Assembly: GCF_010614725.1 (NCBI RefSeq)
Contig: NZ_JAAEHL010000008.1
Coordinates: 1 to 64,000, forward strand
DNA length: 64,000 bases
Source: Flavobacterium ajazii
GTDB lineage: Bacteria > Bacteroidota > Bacteroidia > Flavobacteriales > Flavobacteriaceae
Reading direction: 5' to 3'
Positions 37,739 to 47,000 of this stretch are shown piece by piece; the first letter of the stretch is position 1, and each line of letters starts with the position of its first letter. A program made the translations under genes and the position numbers. A model generated the notes under the pieces. It did not search any database and was not told the DNA's origin. It saw only the letters and a list, made by a program, of their open reading frames with translations.

Positions 37739-39784
37739 TTGAAAAAACACTACCTGATATTACTTATTTTTTTTATTGGTTGTAGCAGGCAAAATGAGGG
37801 TACTCATGTGTCTGGTGGCTCCAAAGACAGCCTTGATTTGTATTTATCCCTTGCTAATGAATACAAATTGCCTGTAGAGGTAAAACAAAAATACACTCTC
37901 AAGGCTTTTGAAGTTATCATGAGCCAGCCCGATGATTCTCTCAAAAGAGTCAATCTTTTCAAAGTTGCCAATCGTTACTTTAATATGCGCGACTGGAACG
38001 GTTATAACAAGACGGTTAAAATTATCTTAGAAAAATCACAAAAAGCAAAGGATTCTGTGTCAATGTCCAAGGCATATATTTATCTGGGAGATTATTATTC
38101 ATCTCAGGCATCATCAGACAGCGCTTTTGCCTGTTATTATAAAGCAGAAAAGCTATATCTGGCGGTTAATGATTTTTATAATCTTGCCAAAACCAGACTT
38201 AGCAAGGCTCTGTTGCAATTTAATGAAGGTGATTATTATGGGAGTGAAAAAGCAGTTTTTAATGCGCTGAGTGTTATTAAAGGCAATAAAAACAATGATG
38301 TCTTATATGAAGCTTATAATCTGCTCGGAATTTTAAATAATGAATTAGGCGAATATGACAAAGCGATAGAATTTCATAATAAAGCAATTGCCAGTATTGA
38401 CAATAACCTGATTCCTGCTGAATTTCAGTCGAAGGCGACTTCGTTAAATAATATTGGGTTTGTCTATCAGAATCTTGATGATTACAAAAAGGCTAATTTC
38501 TATTTTAAAAAAGGGCTGGAAGAGAAAAACCTCTATAATCAAAAGCCTGAGTTATATGCAATTTTGCTGGATAATTTAGCGTATTCAAGATTCAAATTAA
38601 ACGAGAATAAGGAACTTCCGGATTTGTTTTACAAGGCCCTGAAAATAAGGGACAGTCTCCAGTTGACAGCAGGTATAACAGCTAGTAAAATGCATTTGTC
38701 GGAATATTTTGCTGCTAGGAAAGACACGGCAAAGGCACTTCATTATTCAAATCAGGCATTGTTAGTTTCAAAACGAACTAAAAATTTCCGCAATGTTTTG
38801 GTGGCTTTAAAACAGTTATCATTGATTCAGCCTGAAAAAGCTTCAAAATATTCAGAAGACTATATTCACCTGAATGACAGTCTGCAAAAGGCAGAACGTA
38901 AAATGGGGGATAAATTTACGCGGATAGAATATGAAACAAATGAAATAAAAAGCGAAAATTCGAGTTTAGAGATACAGAATAGAACTTTGGTGTATGTTTT
39001 TAGTATATTTTCGCTCATTGTTTTGTTCTTCTATATTTATAAAACACAGCAGGCGAAAAACAGGGAATTGCTTTTTAAACAGCAGCAGCAGGTTGCAAAT
39101 GAGGATATTTACAATCTGATGATTTCGCAGCAAAATGCAATCGAAACAATGCGAATCCGCGAAAAGAAAAAGGTTGCGCAGGAATTGCATGATGGTGTTT
39201 TAGGAAGAATGTTTGGCGTGAGAATCAGTTTAGACAGTCTTGATAAACTGGATGAAGAAACTGCAAATGATAAAAGGAAAAAATATTTGCTTGAACTCAA
39301 GGAGATTGAACAGGATATAAGAGAGATTTCGCATGATTTAAACAAAGAAAAATCAGGGCTGATCAATAATTTTGTGGCAATTTTAGAAAAGCTGTTTCAA
39401 AATCAGATGAATACATTTGATACAAAACTGGTTTATAACATTGATTCAAATATCAAATGGGATTTGGTAAGTAATGTGGTGAAGATTAATTTATACAGAA
39501 TAATTCAGGAAGCACTTCAAAATGGTAATAAATATGCACAGGCAGAAACAATTACTGTTGAGTTTAAAAATGAAATTAATTACCTGGTTTTATTAATATC
39601 TGATGATGGGGTCGGATTTAATACACACAAAACAAAAAAAGGCATCGGGCTGCAAAATATTGTGTACCGAACGGCAGAATGCAACGGGAATGTTGAAATA
39701 CATTCGGCGAAAGGAGAAGGGACTTCAATTATAATAAAGATACCAATTGATCAAAAAATAAATAAAATTCATAATGAAAGCTGA
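37739..39784 (+). CDS. TPR-containing sensor histidine kinase (HisKA_3 type)
   Basis: 681 residues; the start is TTG 37739, giving a lipoprotein-like signal (MKKHYLILLIFFIGC, Cys 15). Residues about 30-400 are tetratricopeptide repeats (AYIYLGDYYSSQ, AYNLLGILNNELGEYDKAIEFHNKAI, NNIGFVYQNLDDYKKANFYFKKG) predicted to be periplasmic. A single membrane helix lies at about 411-430, then a coiled coil. The HisKA_3 box has its phospho-His at 484 (QELHDGVLGRMFGVRISLDSL). The HATPase domain follows (IIQEALQNGNKYAQA, ISDDGVGFNTHKTKKGIGLQNI). It overlaps the response regulator gene by 11 bases. TPR domains bind peptides or proteins; the ligand is unknown. Confidence 0.9.
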   Translation: MKKHYLILLIFFIGCSRQNEGTHVSGGSKDSLDLYLSLANEYKLPVEVKQKYTLKAFEVIMSQPDDSLKRVNLFKVANRYFNMRDWNGYNKTVKIILEKSQKAKDSVSMSKAYIYLGDYYSSQASSDSAFACYYKAEKLYLAVNDFYNLAKTRLSKALLQFNEGDYYGSEKAVFNALSVIKGNKNNDVLYEAYNLLGILNNELGEYDKAIEFHNKAIASIDNNLIPAEFQSKATSLNNIGFVYQNLDDYKKANFYFKKGLEEKNLYNQKPELYAILLDNLAYSRFKLNENKELPDLFYKALKIRDSLQLTAGITASKMHLSEYFAARKDTAKALHYSNQALLVSKRTKNFRNVLVALKQLSLIQPEKASKYSEDYIHLNDSLQKAERKMGDKFTRIEYETNEIKSENSSLEIQNRTLVYVFSIFSLIVLFFYIYKTQQAKNRELLFKQQQQVANEDIYNLMISQQNAIETMRIREKKKVAQELHDGVLGRMFGVRISLDSLDKLDEETANDKRKKYLLELKEIEQDIREISHDLNKEKSGLINNFVAILEKLFQNQMNTFDTKLVYNIDSNIKWDLVSNVVKINLYRIIQEALQNGNKYAQAETITVEFKNEINYLVLLISDDGVGFNTHKTKKGIGLQNIVYRTAECNGNVEIHSAKGEGTSIIIKIPIDQKINKIHNES

Positions 39785-40460
39785 TTCAACGCTTAAAAAA
39801 ACAAATAGGATTCTCATAGTAGACGACCATCCGTTTATTATTGAAGGGTATAAAAATGCCATTACGCGTTATAATCCTGATACCCATGAGTTTTTGATTT
39901 CTCAGGCAAAAGATTGTAAGTCTGCTTATGAAATTATTACAGATCCGGAAACGGTATCTTTTGATATTGCTTTTTTAGATATCAGCATGCCGGCTTATGA
40001 TGAAAAAGAAATTTTTTCGGGAGAAGATTTAGCTAAGTTGATTTCGGAATACATGTCTCATTGCAAAATAATTCTGCTCACGATGTATACCGAATTATTA
40101 AAAATAAAAACAATCATTCGTACCATAAACCCAAACGGTCTGATTATCAAAAACGACCTTACCTTTGATGAATTGCTCCTGGCTTTTGATAAAGTATTAA
40201 AAAGCGATAAATATTACAGTCAGTCGGTTCAGAAAATGCTGAATCAGTCACCTCATAATTCGATTGAGGTTGATGAGTTTGACAAACAGATTTTGTTTCA
40301 CTTATCTAAAGGAACTTCTGAAGAAGAAATGCCGCACTATATTCCTATTTCAATAAACGCTATAAAAAGACGGAAAAAAAGTCTTAAAGAACTGCTCAAA
40401 ATAAAAAATGATTCAGATGATGATTTGGTAAAAGAAGCCAAAAGCAAAGGTCTTTTTTAA
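39774..40460 (+). CDS. Response regulator, NarL/LuxR-like arrangement
   Basis: 228 residues, ATG 39774 inside the end of the kinase gene. The receiver domain (about 11-135) has acidic residues D17/D18 (ILIVDDHP), phospho-acceptor D69 (IAFLDISMP), T98 (LLTMYT) and the conserved Lys in LIIKNDL. The C-terminal ~65 residues contain a helix-turn-helix (ILFHLSKGTSEEEMPHYIPISINAIKRRKKSLKELL), resembling a diverged LuxR-type domain. It forms a two-component pair with the HisKA_3 kinase. Confidence 0.9.
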   Translation: MKADSTLKKTNRILIVDDHPFIIEGYKNAITRYNPDTHEFLISQAKDCKSAYEIITDPETVSFDIAFLDISMPAYDEKEIFSGEDLAKLISEYMSHCKIILLTMYTELLKIKTIIRTINPNGLIIKNDLTFDELLLAFDKVLKSDKYYSQSVQKMLNQSPHNSIEVDEFDKQILFHLSKGTSEEEMPHYIPISINAIKRRKKSLKELLKIKNDSDDDLVKEAKSKGLF

Positions 40461-40478
40461 ACTAAATCCCAAAATAAA

Positions 40479-40527
40479 AAATCCAAATTCCAATCGTAAT
40501 ATATCATTGGAATTTGGATTTTTTTTA
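40479..40527. terminator. Terminator between the regulator gene and thiL
   Basis: A perfect 16-bp stem AAATCCAAATTCCAAT and its complement (40506-40521), loop of 11, T run on the + side and A run on the left, so usable from both directions. Confidence 0.9.
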
Positions 40528-40544
40528 TTTGAAATTTAAAAAGT

Positions 40545-41591
40545 TTATTCGCTCAGCGCATCCCAGCCTCTGGCTTTCAAAGTGATTTTGGTATTTGCTC
40601 TTGTTACCAGGTGTACTCCTTCGCTTTCCTGTGTCATATGCCCAATAACAGAGAAGTTTGGATTTCCTTTTATTTTATCAAAATCATTAATATCGATTGT
40701 GAATAAAAGTTCGTAATCTTCACCACCGTTAATCGCAACGGTTGTACTGTCTATATTAAATTCTTCACAAGTCGAAATAAACTGAGGATCCAATGGTAGT
40801 TTGTCTTCATATAAATTACAGCCTACTTTTGATTGTTTGCATAAATGAATAATTTCAGAAGATAATCCGTCAGAAATGTCAATCATGGAGGTTGGTTTTA
40901 TTTCAAGAGCATGTAAGAGTGTACGAACATCTTTTCGGGCTTCAGGTTTTAATTGTCTTTCGACCAAATAAGTGTAAGGATCTAAATCCGGCTGATTGTT
41001 TGGATTTACCTGAAAAACCTGTTTTTCGCGTTCCAAAACCTGTAATCCCATGTAAGCCGCACCAATGTCTCCGGTCACCACTAATAAATCAGTTTGTTTG
41101 GCTCCGTTTCTGTACACGATTTCATCTGCATCTGCTTCACCAATTGCTGTGATGCTGATAATTAATCCTTTTTGAGATGAGGTAGTATCACCGCCAATAA
41201 CATCTACTTTATACTCCTTTGCAGCGTGTGTAATTCCGTCAAATAATTCTTCTAAGGCTTCGAGAGGGAAACGGTTAGAAACCGCCACAGAAACCGTTAT
41301 TTGCGTTGGTTTGGCATTCATAGCGCAAATGTCAGAAACATTTACAACTACAGATTTGTATCCTAAATGTTTCAAAGGCATATATGCCAGGTCAAAATGT
41401 ACGCCTTCAATCAGTAAATCAGTAGAAACGACTACTTTTTTATCCTTAAAATCAAGAACAGCCGCATCATCGCCAATGCTCTTTAAAGTCGATTCCTGAG
41501 TAACATCAAAATTTTTGGTCAAATGCTCAATAAGGCCAAATTCGCCTAATTGCGCTATACTGGTACGTTGCGGATTTTTATCTTCGATCAT
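40545..41591 (-). CDS. thiL: Thiamine-monophosphate kinase
   Basis: 348 residues; phosphorylates thiamine monophosphate to thiamine diphosphate with ATP. Family motifs are present: GEFGLIEHL, the metal/ATP-binding SIGDDAAVLD, VVVSTDLLIEGVHFDL, VNVSDICAMNAKPT, GGDTTSS and the C-terminal MIDISDGLSSEI and NGGEDYELLFT. Length is typical. It is single-gene in this window, with a -7 box upstream at 41621. Confidence 0.96.
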   Translation of the reverse strand: MIEDKNPQRTSIAQLGEFGLIEHLTKNFDVTQESTLKSIGDDAAVLDFKDKKVVVSTDLLIEGVHFDLAYMPLKHLGYKSVVVNVSDICAMNAKPTQITVSVAVSNRFPLEALEELFDGITHAAKEYKVDVIGGDTTSSQKGLIISITAIGEADADEIVYRNGAKQTDLLVVTGDIGAAYMGLQVLEREKQVFQVNPNNQPDLDPYTYLVERQLKPEARKDVRTLLHALEIKPTSMIDISDGLSSEIIHLCKQSKVGCNLYEDKLPLDPQFISTCEEFNIDSTTVAINGGEDYELLFTIDINDFDKIKGNPNFSVIGHMTQESEGVHLVTRANTKITLKARGWDALSE

Positions 41592-41620
41592 TTTTCTAAA
41601 GTTCCAAAGTTTGTAAGCTG

Positions 41621-41628
41621 CAAAGGTA
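41621..41628 (-). promoter_or_regulatory. Candidate -7 box for thiL
   Basis: TACCTTTG followed by C on the - strand, about 30 bases upstream of the ATG; no clear TTG at -33. Confidence 0.45.
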
Positions 41629-41665
41629 CAAAGTTGATGGTGGAATAACTATAAACGGAGCCTGA

Positions 41666-41944
41666 TTATTGATTTATCAAAATGAGTAAAATAATCAAAA
41701 TAGAAAAATGGATAATCAATGAACTTAAATGCTCCTTATTGAGAAATGTTTTTATCAGATTAACTATTGTAAATATCCCAACTACAAATGGTGCCAGCAA
41801 AATTAATATTGCATTTGGTCCAGGCGCACAGATTCCACTAGGGAGTACATAAAAAAGAATGGATGCGATTAAAACATAAACTAAATAAAATGCCAAAGTT
41901 TTTAAGCTGTTTTTTTGGCAGGCAGTTAGATTTTTAAAAATCAT
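41666..41944 (-). CDS. Small membrane protein of unknown function
   Basis: 92 residues with three hydrophobic segments (about 15-34, 45-62 and 74-91). The middle loop has CAPGPNAIL. No family recognised. It follows the XRE regulator by 35 bases on the same strand, so the two may be co-transcribed. Confidence 0.6.
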   Translation of the reverse strand: MIFKNLTACQKNSLKTLAFYLVYVLIASILFYVLPSGICAPGPNAILILLAPFVVGIFTIVNLIKTFLNKEHLSSLIIHFSILIILLILINQ

Positions 41945-41979
41945 TTTTCAATACTGATTTGAGTGCAGGATTATAATAT

Positions 41980-42195
41980 TTATTTTTTCAGTTTCAAATC
42001 ACTAAATACTTCTTTAAACATTTCACCGGGATCAATATCAATGGCCAAAGCAATCAAATACAATTCGTCTGCTCTGAGTTTTGTTGATTCATTTGAAGTC
42101 AATTGAGACAATCGGGCCTGACTGATTCCGGATCGTCTGGAAACCATTGCTCTATTCACAGATTTCTTGGTGAGATATAGTCCTAAAGGAGTCAT
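41980..42195 (-). CDS. Small XRE-family transcriptional regulator
   Basis: 71 residues, essentially one helix-turn-helix domain (SVNRAMVSRRSGISQARLSQLTSNESTKLRADELYLIALAIDIDPGEMF). Such minimal regulators often control their own promoter and the divergent gene. The divergent intergenic region to 42333 has two near-identical 13-bp repeats around a good promoter. Tail DLKLKK is charged. Confidence 0.85.
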   Translation of the reverse strand: MTPLGLYLTKKSVNRAMVSRRSGISQARLSQLTSNESTKLRADELYLIALAIDIDPGEMFKEVFSDLKLKK

Positions 42196-42244
42196 AAGAT
42201 TTCGAATTTATATCCGTAAATATAGTTTGATTAAAGAAAAGTAT

Positions 42245-42310
42245 AGAATGTCTAAAGTTTTATCTTGTATTTATATAGAATATCATTATATTTGTTTAGA
42301 AAGTCTAAAG
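42245..42310. promoter_or_regulatory. Direct repeats flanking the 42333 promoter (candidate XRE operator)
   Basis: AGAATGTCTAAAG (42245-42257) and AGAAAGTCTAAAG (42298-42310) match at 12 of 13 positions and lie either side of the promoter, 53 bp apart start to start. Confidence 0.5.
42265..42294 (+). promoter_or_regulatory. Promoter of the 64-residue protein gene
   Basis: TTG (42265-42267), 19 bases, TATATTTG (42287-42294): a full match to the Bacteroidota consensus, with a predicted leader of ~30 bases. Confidence 0.65.
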
Positions 42311-42332
42311 ATTTATTTTTAAAGCTTACATT

Positions 42333-42527
42333 ATGAGTAGAAGGTATACTAAAGCCGATTTGGAACAAATCGTTTCTGTGCAATTGGAAAATTTAAATGC
42401 GATGCATGATTTATTAAATATCATGAAACATCAAAATGAACTACTTAATAATGCTAACAATAAATTGAAAGATGAAATGACTAATTTTAAGCAGAAGGTA
42501 TATCCAACTCGAAAAAGAAATTCTTAA
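42333..42527 (+). CDS. Small coiled-coil protein
   Basis: 64 residues (MSRRYTKADLEQIVSVQLENLNAMHDLL..). The middle is a heptad-like helix rich in Leu/Asn, and the tail is basic (KQKVYPTRKRNS). No family recognised. It has its own good promoter and is divergent from the small XRE gene; it may be the partner or target of that regulator. Confidence 0.6.
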   Translation: MSRRYTKADLEQIVSVQLENLNAMHDLLNIMKHQNELLNNANNKLKDEMTNFKQKVYPTRKRNS

Positions 42528-42571
42528 TTCAGTGAAGACTTTATATAGCATTCAGATTTTTAAAAATTTCA

Positions 42572-42744
42572 ATCTGGTGCTCGTTTGCAACGAGTACCTG
42601 TTTGTTATAAAAACTAAATAAAGCGTTTGTAACGCGGCTATTTAAATAATTATTTTAAGGAACTTTTGAGTTAATAACCGCGTTACAAACGCTACGATTT
42701 ATCTTTTAATTTATGTAGATACTCGTTGCAAACGAGCACCAGAT
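42572..42744. repeat. REPIN-like nested palindromic element
   Basis: A 173-bp element with perfect 25-bp terminal inverted repeats (42572-42596 and 42720-42744) and perfect 16-bp inner inverted repeats (42622-42637 and 42678-42693). Each arm is itself a small hairpin: CTCGTTTGCAACGAG in the outer arms and GCGTTTGTAACGC in the inner arms. There is no ORF inside. It looks like four related palindromic units arranged symmetrically, as in REP doublets or small MITEs. Confidence 0.8.
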
Positions 42745-42817
42745 GAGTTGAATTTAGTACTTCAATTTCTTAGAAGCACCAAACCCCGCTTTTGCAATAT
42801 GATGTTAGCAGAGGTTT

Positions 42818-43738
42818 TTATTTCCAGAACTGCCACCATTTCTTTTCGTCATCACTATTTGTTGTACTATTTAGAACATAATTATTTGTCCTATTATTTA
42901 TCATATTTAGTTCCTTCAACATTTGTAAGTTTGTTTTAGAATCAATTTTATCAGGGTCGAAACGGCATAGCATCTTAAATCTGTCTAAAGGCATTCTTTT
43001 ATTTATGTTATTAGATAAATTTGGTCGATTTGAAATTTCCGTAATAATAGCAAACAAATTCATGAACTTTCTGCTATTATTTTTATGAGACCACGGATTT
43101 ACAAAAACATTAATTTCATTCTTTTGAGCAAACTCTATTATTTGGTCAAAATATTTAAATAGTTCGTCATCTGAAAATTTATTTGATAAATCTTCTTTAG
43201 AAATTGGCTCATCAAGGCTATATTCTTTCTTTTTTTCCTCAACAGTATTATTGTTTTTAGTAAACACATATCTTATAGCTTTTTCATTTGGTTCAATGTC
43301 CCAAAATCTTTTACCGATAACGACCTCAATTTGATTCCAAATAATTTCAGATGTGTCTTCAGATTTTTCTTCTACTTCTAACTTGTCTCCTTCATCAGTC
43401 ATTCTCTCCTCATTAACTTCCATAATAGATCTTTTCTCAATTCCATTTTCGCAGTAGTTAATGTTGAATGCCATTGAGGTTTCAGAAAGTGCAAATGTTA
43501 ATGTATTGTCATTTTTTAATAGAAAAGACTCAGTACACATATCCATTCCGATAAATATTAGAGTTCCTTTTTCTGAAAAGTAGACATTACAGATTTCATC
43601 TTCAGTCCAATTGGATGAAGCAGTTTCAAAGTCAATTTCAGATTGCTTTTCCAGATTCCAACCCAATTCCTTTTGTAATTGGTCAAATTCTTTTTCATAA
43701 TTTTTGTTTATTGCTAAACCTGATATATTAAATCCCAT
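42818..43738 (-). CDS. Uncharacterised protein with WWQFWK tail
   Basis: 306 residues, no signal peptide or membrane helix. The N-terminus reads MGFNISGLAINKNYEKEFDQLQKELGW and the middle is acidic (EVNEERMTDEGDKLEVEEKSED). A second domain from about 195 has FDQIIEFAQKNEINVFVNPWSHKN. The protein ends EKKWWQFWK; short aromatic/Lys tails of this kind occur on several unrelated Bacteroidota proteins. No family or function recognised. Neighbours (a REPIN-like element and a hairpin region) give no functional hint. Confidence 0.7.
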   Translation of the reverse strand: MGFNISGLAINKNYEKEFDQLQKELGWNLEKQSEIDFETASSNWTEDEICNVYFSEKGTLIFIGMDMCTESFLLKNDNTLTFALSETSMAFNINYCENGIEKRSIMEVNEERMTDEGDKLEVEEKSEDTSEIIWNQIEVVIGKRFWDIEPNEKAIRYVFTKNNNTVEEKKKEYSLDEPISKEDLSNKFSDDELFKYFDQIIEFAQKNEINVFVNPWSHKNNSRKFMNLFAIITEISNRPNLSNNINKRMPLDRFKMLCRFDPDKIDSKTNLQMLKELNMINNRTNNYVLNSTTNSDDEKKWWQFWK

Positions 43739-43948
43739 ATTTTTTATGTTTCTTGTTTTTGAAATCTCTGCTAAACCATGTATACCCGTTACAAAATAGC
43801 ACTAAACTACCCATCATAAGGTGTGTAAACAAAGTTTTTTTCTTCCAAATATAAAAAAATAATAATCTCAACCTTACAAAAATGTTCTTCTGCCTGCGTG
43901 AAGGATGGGAGCAGGTTACCGAAGTAACGCGGACAACCTGACAGCATG

Positions 43949-43994
43949 CCGGTAAGAGGGCGAATAATCGCAAAGTATGTTGCCCTCTTACCGG
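43949..43994. repeat. GC-rich inverted repeat
   Basis: CCGGTAAGAGGGC (43949-43961) and its perfect complement (43982-43994). The surrounding 43890-44012 is much more GC-rich than its neighbours and lies between two - strand genes. There is no T run, so a terminator is less likely than an interspersed repeat. Confidence 0.6.
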
Positions 43995-44015
43995 GATGGT
44001 GGCACGCCCAAATGA

Positions 44016-47000
44016 TTATCGTTTCATGCTAAAATGAGCTTTGAATACCTGAATTGTTCCGTTTTGAGTATAGGTGGCCTGAAACCAGTAATCTGAAGAT
44101 GGGAGCGGACTGCCATTGTAATTGCCGTCCCAGCCGGAACTTGAAGGTTTGATCGTTTTTAAGAATTTACCATAACGGTCGAAAATAGTGATGACGGCAT
44201 CGGGTTGATAAGCGAGGTCAGGGATATTCCAGGTGTCGTTGTAGCCATCGTTGTTTGGAGTGAAAAATTTGGGGTATTTGAGTACTTTGGCAAACAAAAT
44301 CTGATTGTCGCAATTGGCTTTTATGTCTCGTATCGTAATAGCGTGCTCTCCCGAATCGACATCGTGAAATATATTGCTGGTTTGAAAATTGCCGTCATCC
44401 AGCTGATATTCATAGGTTCCGTAACCATTTGTCAGGTTTACGATTATATCAATAGTATCTTGAAAATCATCGGAAACGGTAACGGTTGCAACCGCCGGAC
44501 TGGATTTATCGACGGTAACTGTGGCAGGATTGTAACCGCAGTCATTACCTATATCAGGCACGTTTTTGACAGGTACAACGGTGTAAACTCCTTCCTGAAG
44601 TGCGGTGTAAGTTGATCCTGTACCCATTTTGGCTCCGTTTAAATACCACTCAACAGTATAATCGGGAGAATTAATTCCCGAATTCAATTGTACCGAATGC
44701 TGTAATTCTCCGGTTTTGAAATCGACACAGATGATTCCGTTTTGTACTGTGAAATTTTTCAGCGGATAAATGGTAATATTAAAATCATCCTGAGCAAAGC
44801 AGCTTGAATTTGTTGCTGCCGATGCGTAAATATACATTTGCTGACTGGAATTTAATTTTTGTCCTGCGGTATATTGGATTCCGGTTGCATTGGGACCGCT
44901 GTAATAATTTCCGACCGTCAAAGGAGGCAACGTATAACTTTCGCAAATAGCAACATCAGGAGTACTTACCAATATAGGAGTTGCGGAAATGGTAACTGTA
45001 AAGCTCTTTTCGCTAACGCACGTCAGACGTGTACCGACAATAGCGTAAACATAAATGGTCTGAGAAGTTTTTAAGATGGTGCCGGCAGGAATAACAGAGC
45101 CTTTTCCGCCAGGCTGTGTATAATAATTTCCTAATTTTAGAGGCGGTAATGTATAACTGTCGCAGGCATTTATATTGCTGAAATCGCCAACATCTATTCC
45201 GTTATAATTGACTTTGAAAAACGTTTCATTGCTGCAGGACGTAAAATCTGCCCATTCGTTATAAATATAGATGGTCTGAGTGGTGTTGATGGCAGTTCCT
45301 TCGGGAAGCTGAGTTCCCGTACCTCGAGGACCTCCTGTAGCCGTATAATATTTTCCATTTTTTAGTTTCGGGAGTTTAAAATCGGTACAGGTTACCACAT
45401 CTGTAAAGCTGTCAACCAGAGGAAGAGGTCTGATTTCGATAGTAAAACTATGCTCGTTTGTACATTCCGTCCCTACTGAATATACATAAATAGTTTGTGT
45501 TGACGTAATGATGTCGCCCGCTTTTAATCGTGTGCCTCCACCATTGGTTTTTGTAAAATAGTTTCCATTTACCAAAGGCGGTAAGATATAATGGGTACAT
45601 TCCAGCCTGTTGGCCGGAGTATCTACTAATGGCAACGGTTTTATGGTGATTTCATATTTCAGGTTTTCGGTACAATTGGGCGAAGTTGTTGTTGCAGCAT
45701 AATAATAAACGGTTTGAGAACTGGTAATCACTGTTCCGGCAGGAATATTTTTGCCCTGACCACCCGGACTGTCATAGTAACCGCCAATGGCCACTGGGGG
45801 CAAAGTAAACCTTCCGCATCGTGAAACCGGAACAAAAATCGGAGAATTGATAATATCGATTTTAAATGAATGTTCATTGGTGCATCTTCCGTCATTTGCA
45901 AAAACAAATACTTTCTGGCTTGAAGTTATTTTGTCTCCGGCCTTAAGAGCTTTACCTAAACCTCCGGATAATGTAAAATAGTTTCCGTTTGCCAAAGGAG
46001 GCAGTGTATACGAATCACAAGTGACAACATTAGCGGGTTTGTCTATTTCGGGTAAAGGATAAACCGTAAAAGGGACAGCTATGTCACGGCACACTGCTCC
46101 ATTAATAACGGCATAATAATAAATTGTCTGACTGGTTGTAAATGCAGTGCCTTGCGCGATGGTATCTCCTTGTCCTCCTGGTTGGGTAAAAAAGCCACCC
46201 GCTGGCACCCGTGGAACGATGTATTGACCGCAGGCTTCTTTTTTAAAACCAATTTCGTAAATCAGGGTTATATTAAAGTTGGTCTCATTAGTGCAGTTGT
46301 TTGCGTTGGGACCTCTGTAAATATAGTAAACGCCTCCTTTGGTGATGATATCTCCGGCATTCAGTTTAGTTCCTGTTCCGTTTGGGCCAGTATTATATTC
46401 GCCATTTGTAATTGGTGGTAACGTATAGTTATTGCAGGCAATAACATCCTGAATTTTATCTACTGCCGGAAGTGAATTAATAATTATGTTAAAATTGACT
46501 GTAGTATAACAAGCCGTACTCGAAACATTCTCAATTCGTACCCAGATGGTTGCAGGCGATTGTGATAAAGACGTAATGAATGCTTTGGGATCCGTAATAT
46601 TGTTTCTGGAGCTGTTGGCATCTGTTTCACTATTGTAATACCGGATTTTATATTCGGAAGGATTTAATCCGTTTAGAATTGCGGTTTCCTGAACAGTTAA
46701 ATCAACGGATACTTTTTTAGAGATATTGTCACAAACATTTAAGTCCGTTGGTTTTACAACATTGATGGGGTTTGTTACCAATAAATTAAATGAAATTATA
46801 TTATTGCAAAAGAAAGTTTTGTCATAAACAGGTACCGCTTTTATGTATATGGTCTGATTACCAGAACTGGAATAAGAGCTTAGTTGATTTTCGGGTATTA
46901 TTGGCGCATTTGCATTGGCTGCAGTTAAAGATTCAAAATAGTAAACGGCATATTTTGTTGGGTCAATTCCTAATGCAACCAGATTATTCTGAGTCAAATC

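Noticed and set aside
42572..42744. Element considered as an insertion sequence
   Set aside because: It is only 173 bp and has no transposase ORF, so it is at most a non-autonomous repeat.
43728..43973. 81-residue - strand open frame
   Set aside because: It covers the GC-rich inverted repeat, has no family-like composition and overlaps the start of the 306-residue gene; it is most likely a chance frame.
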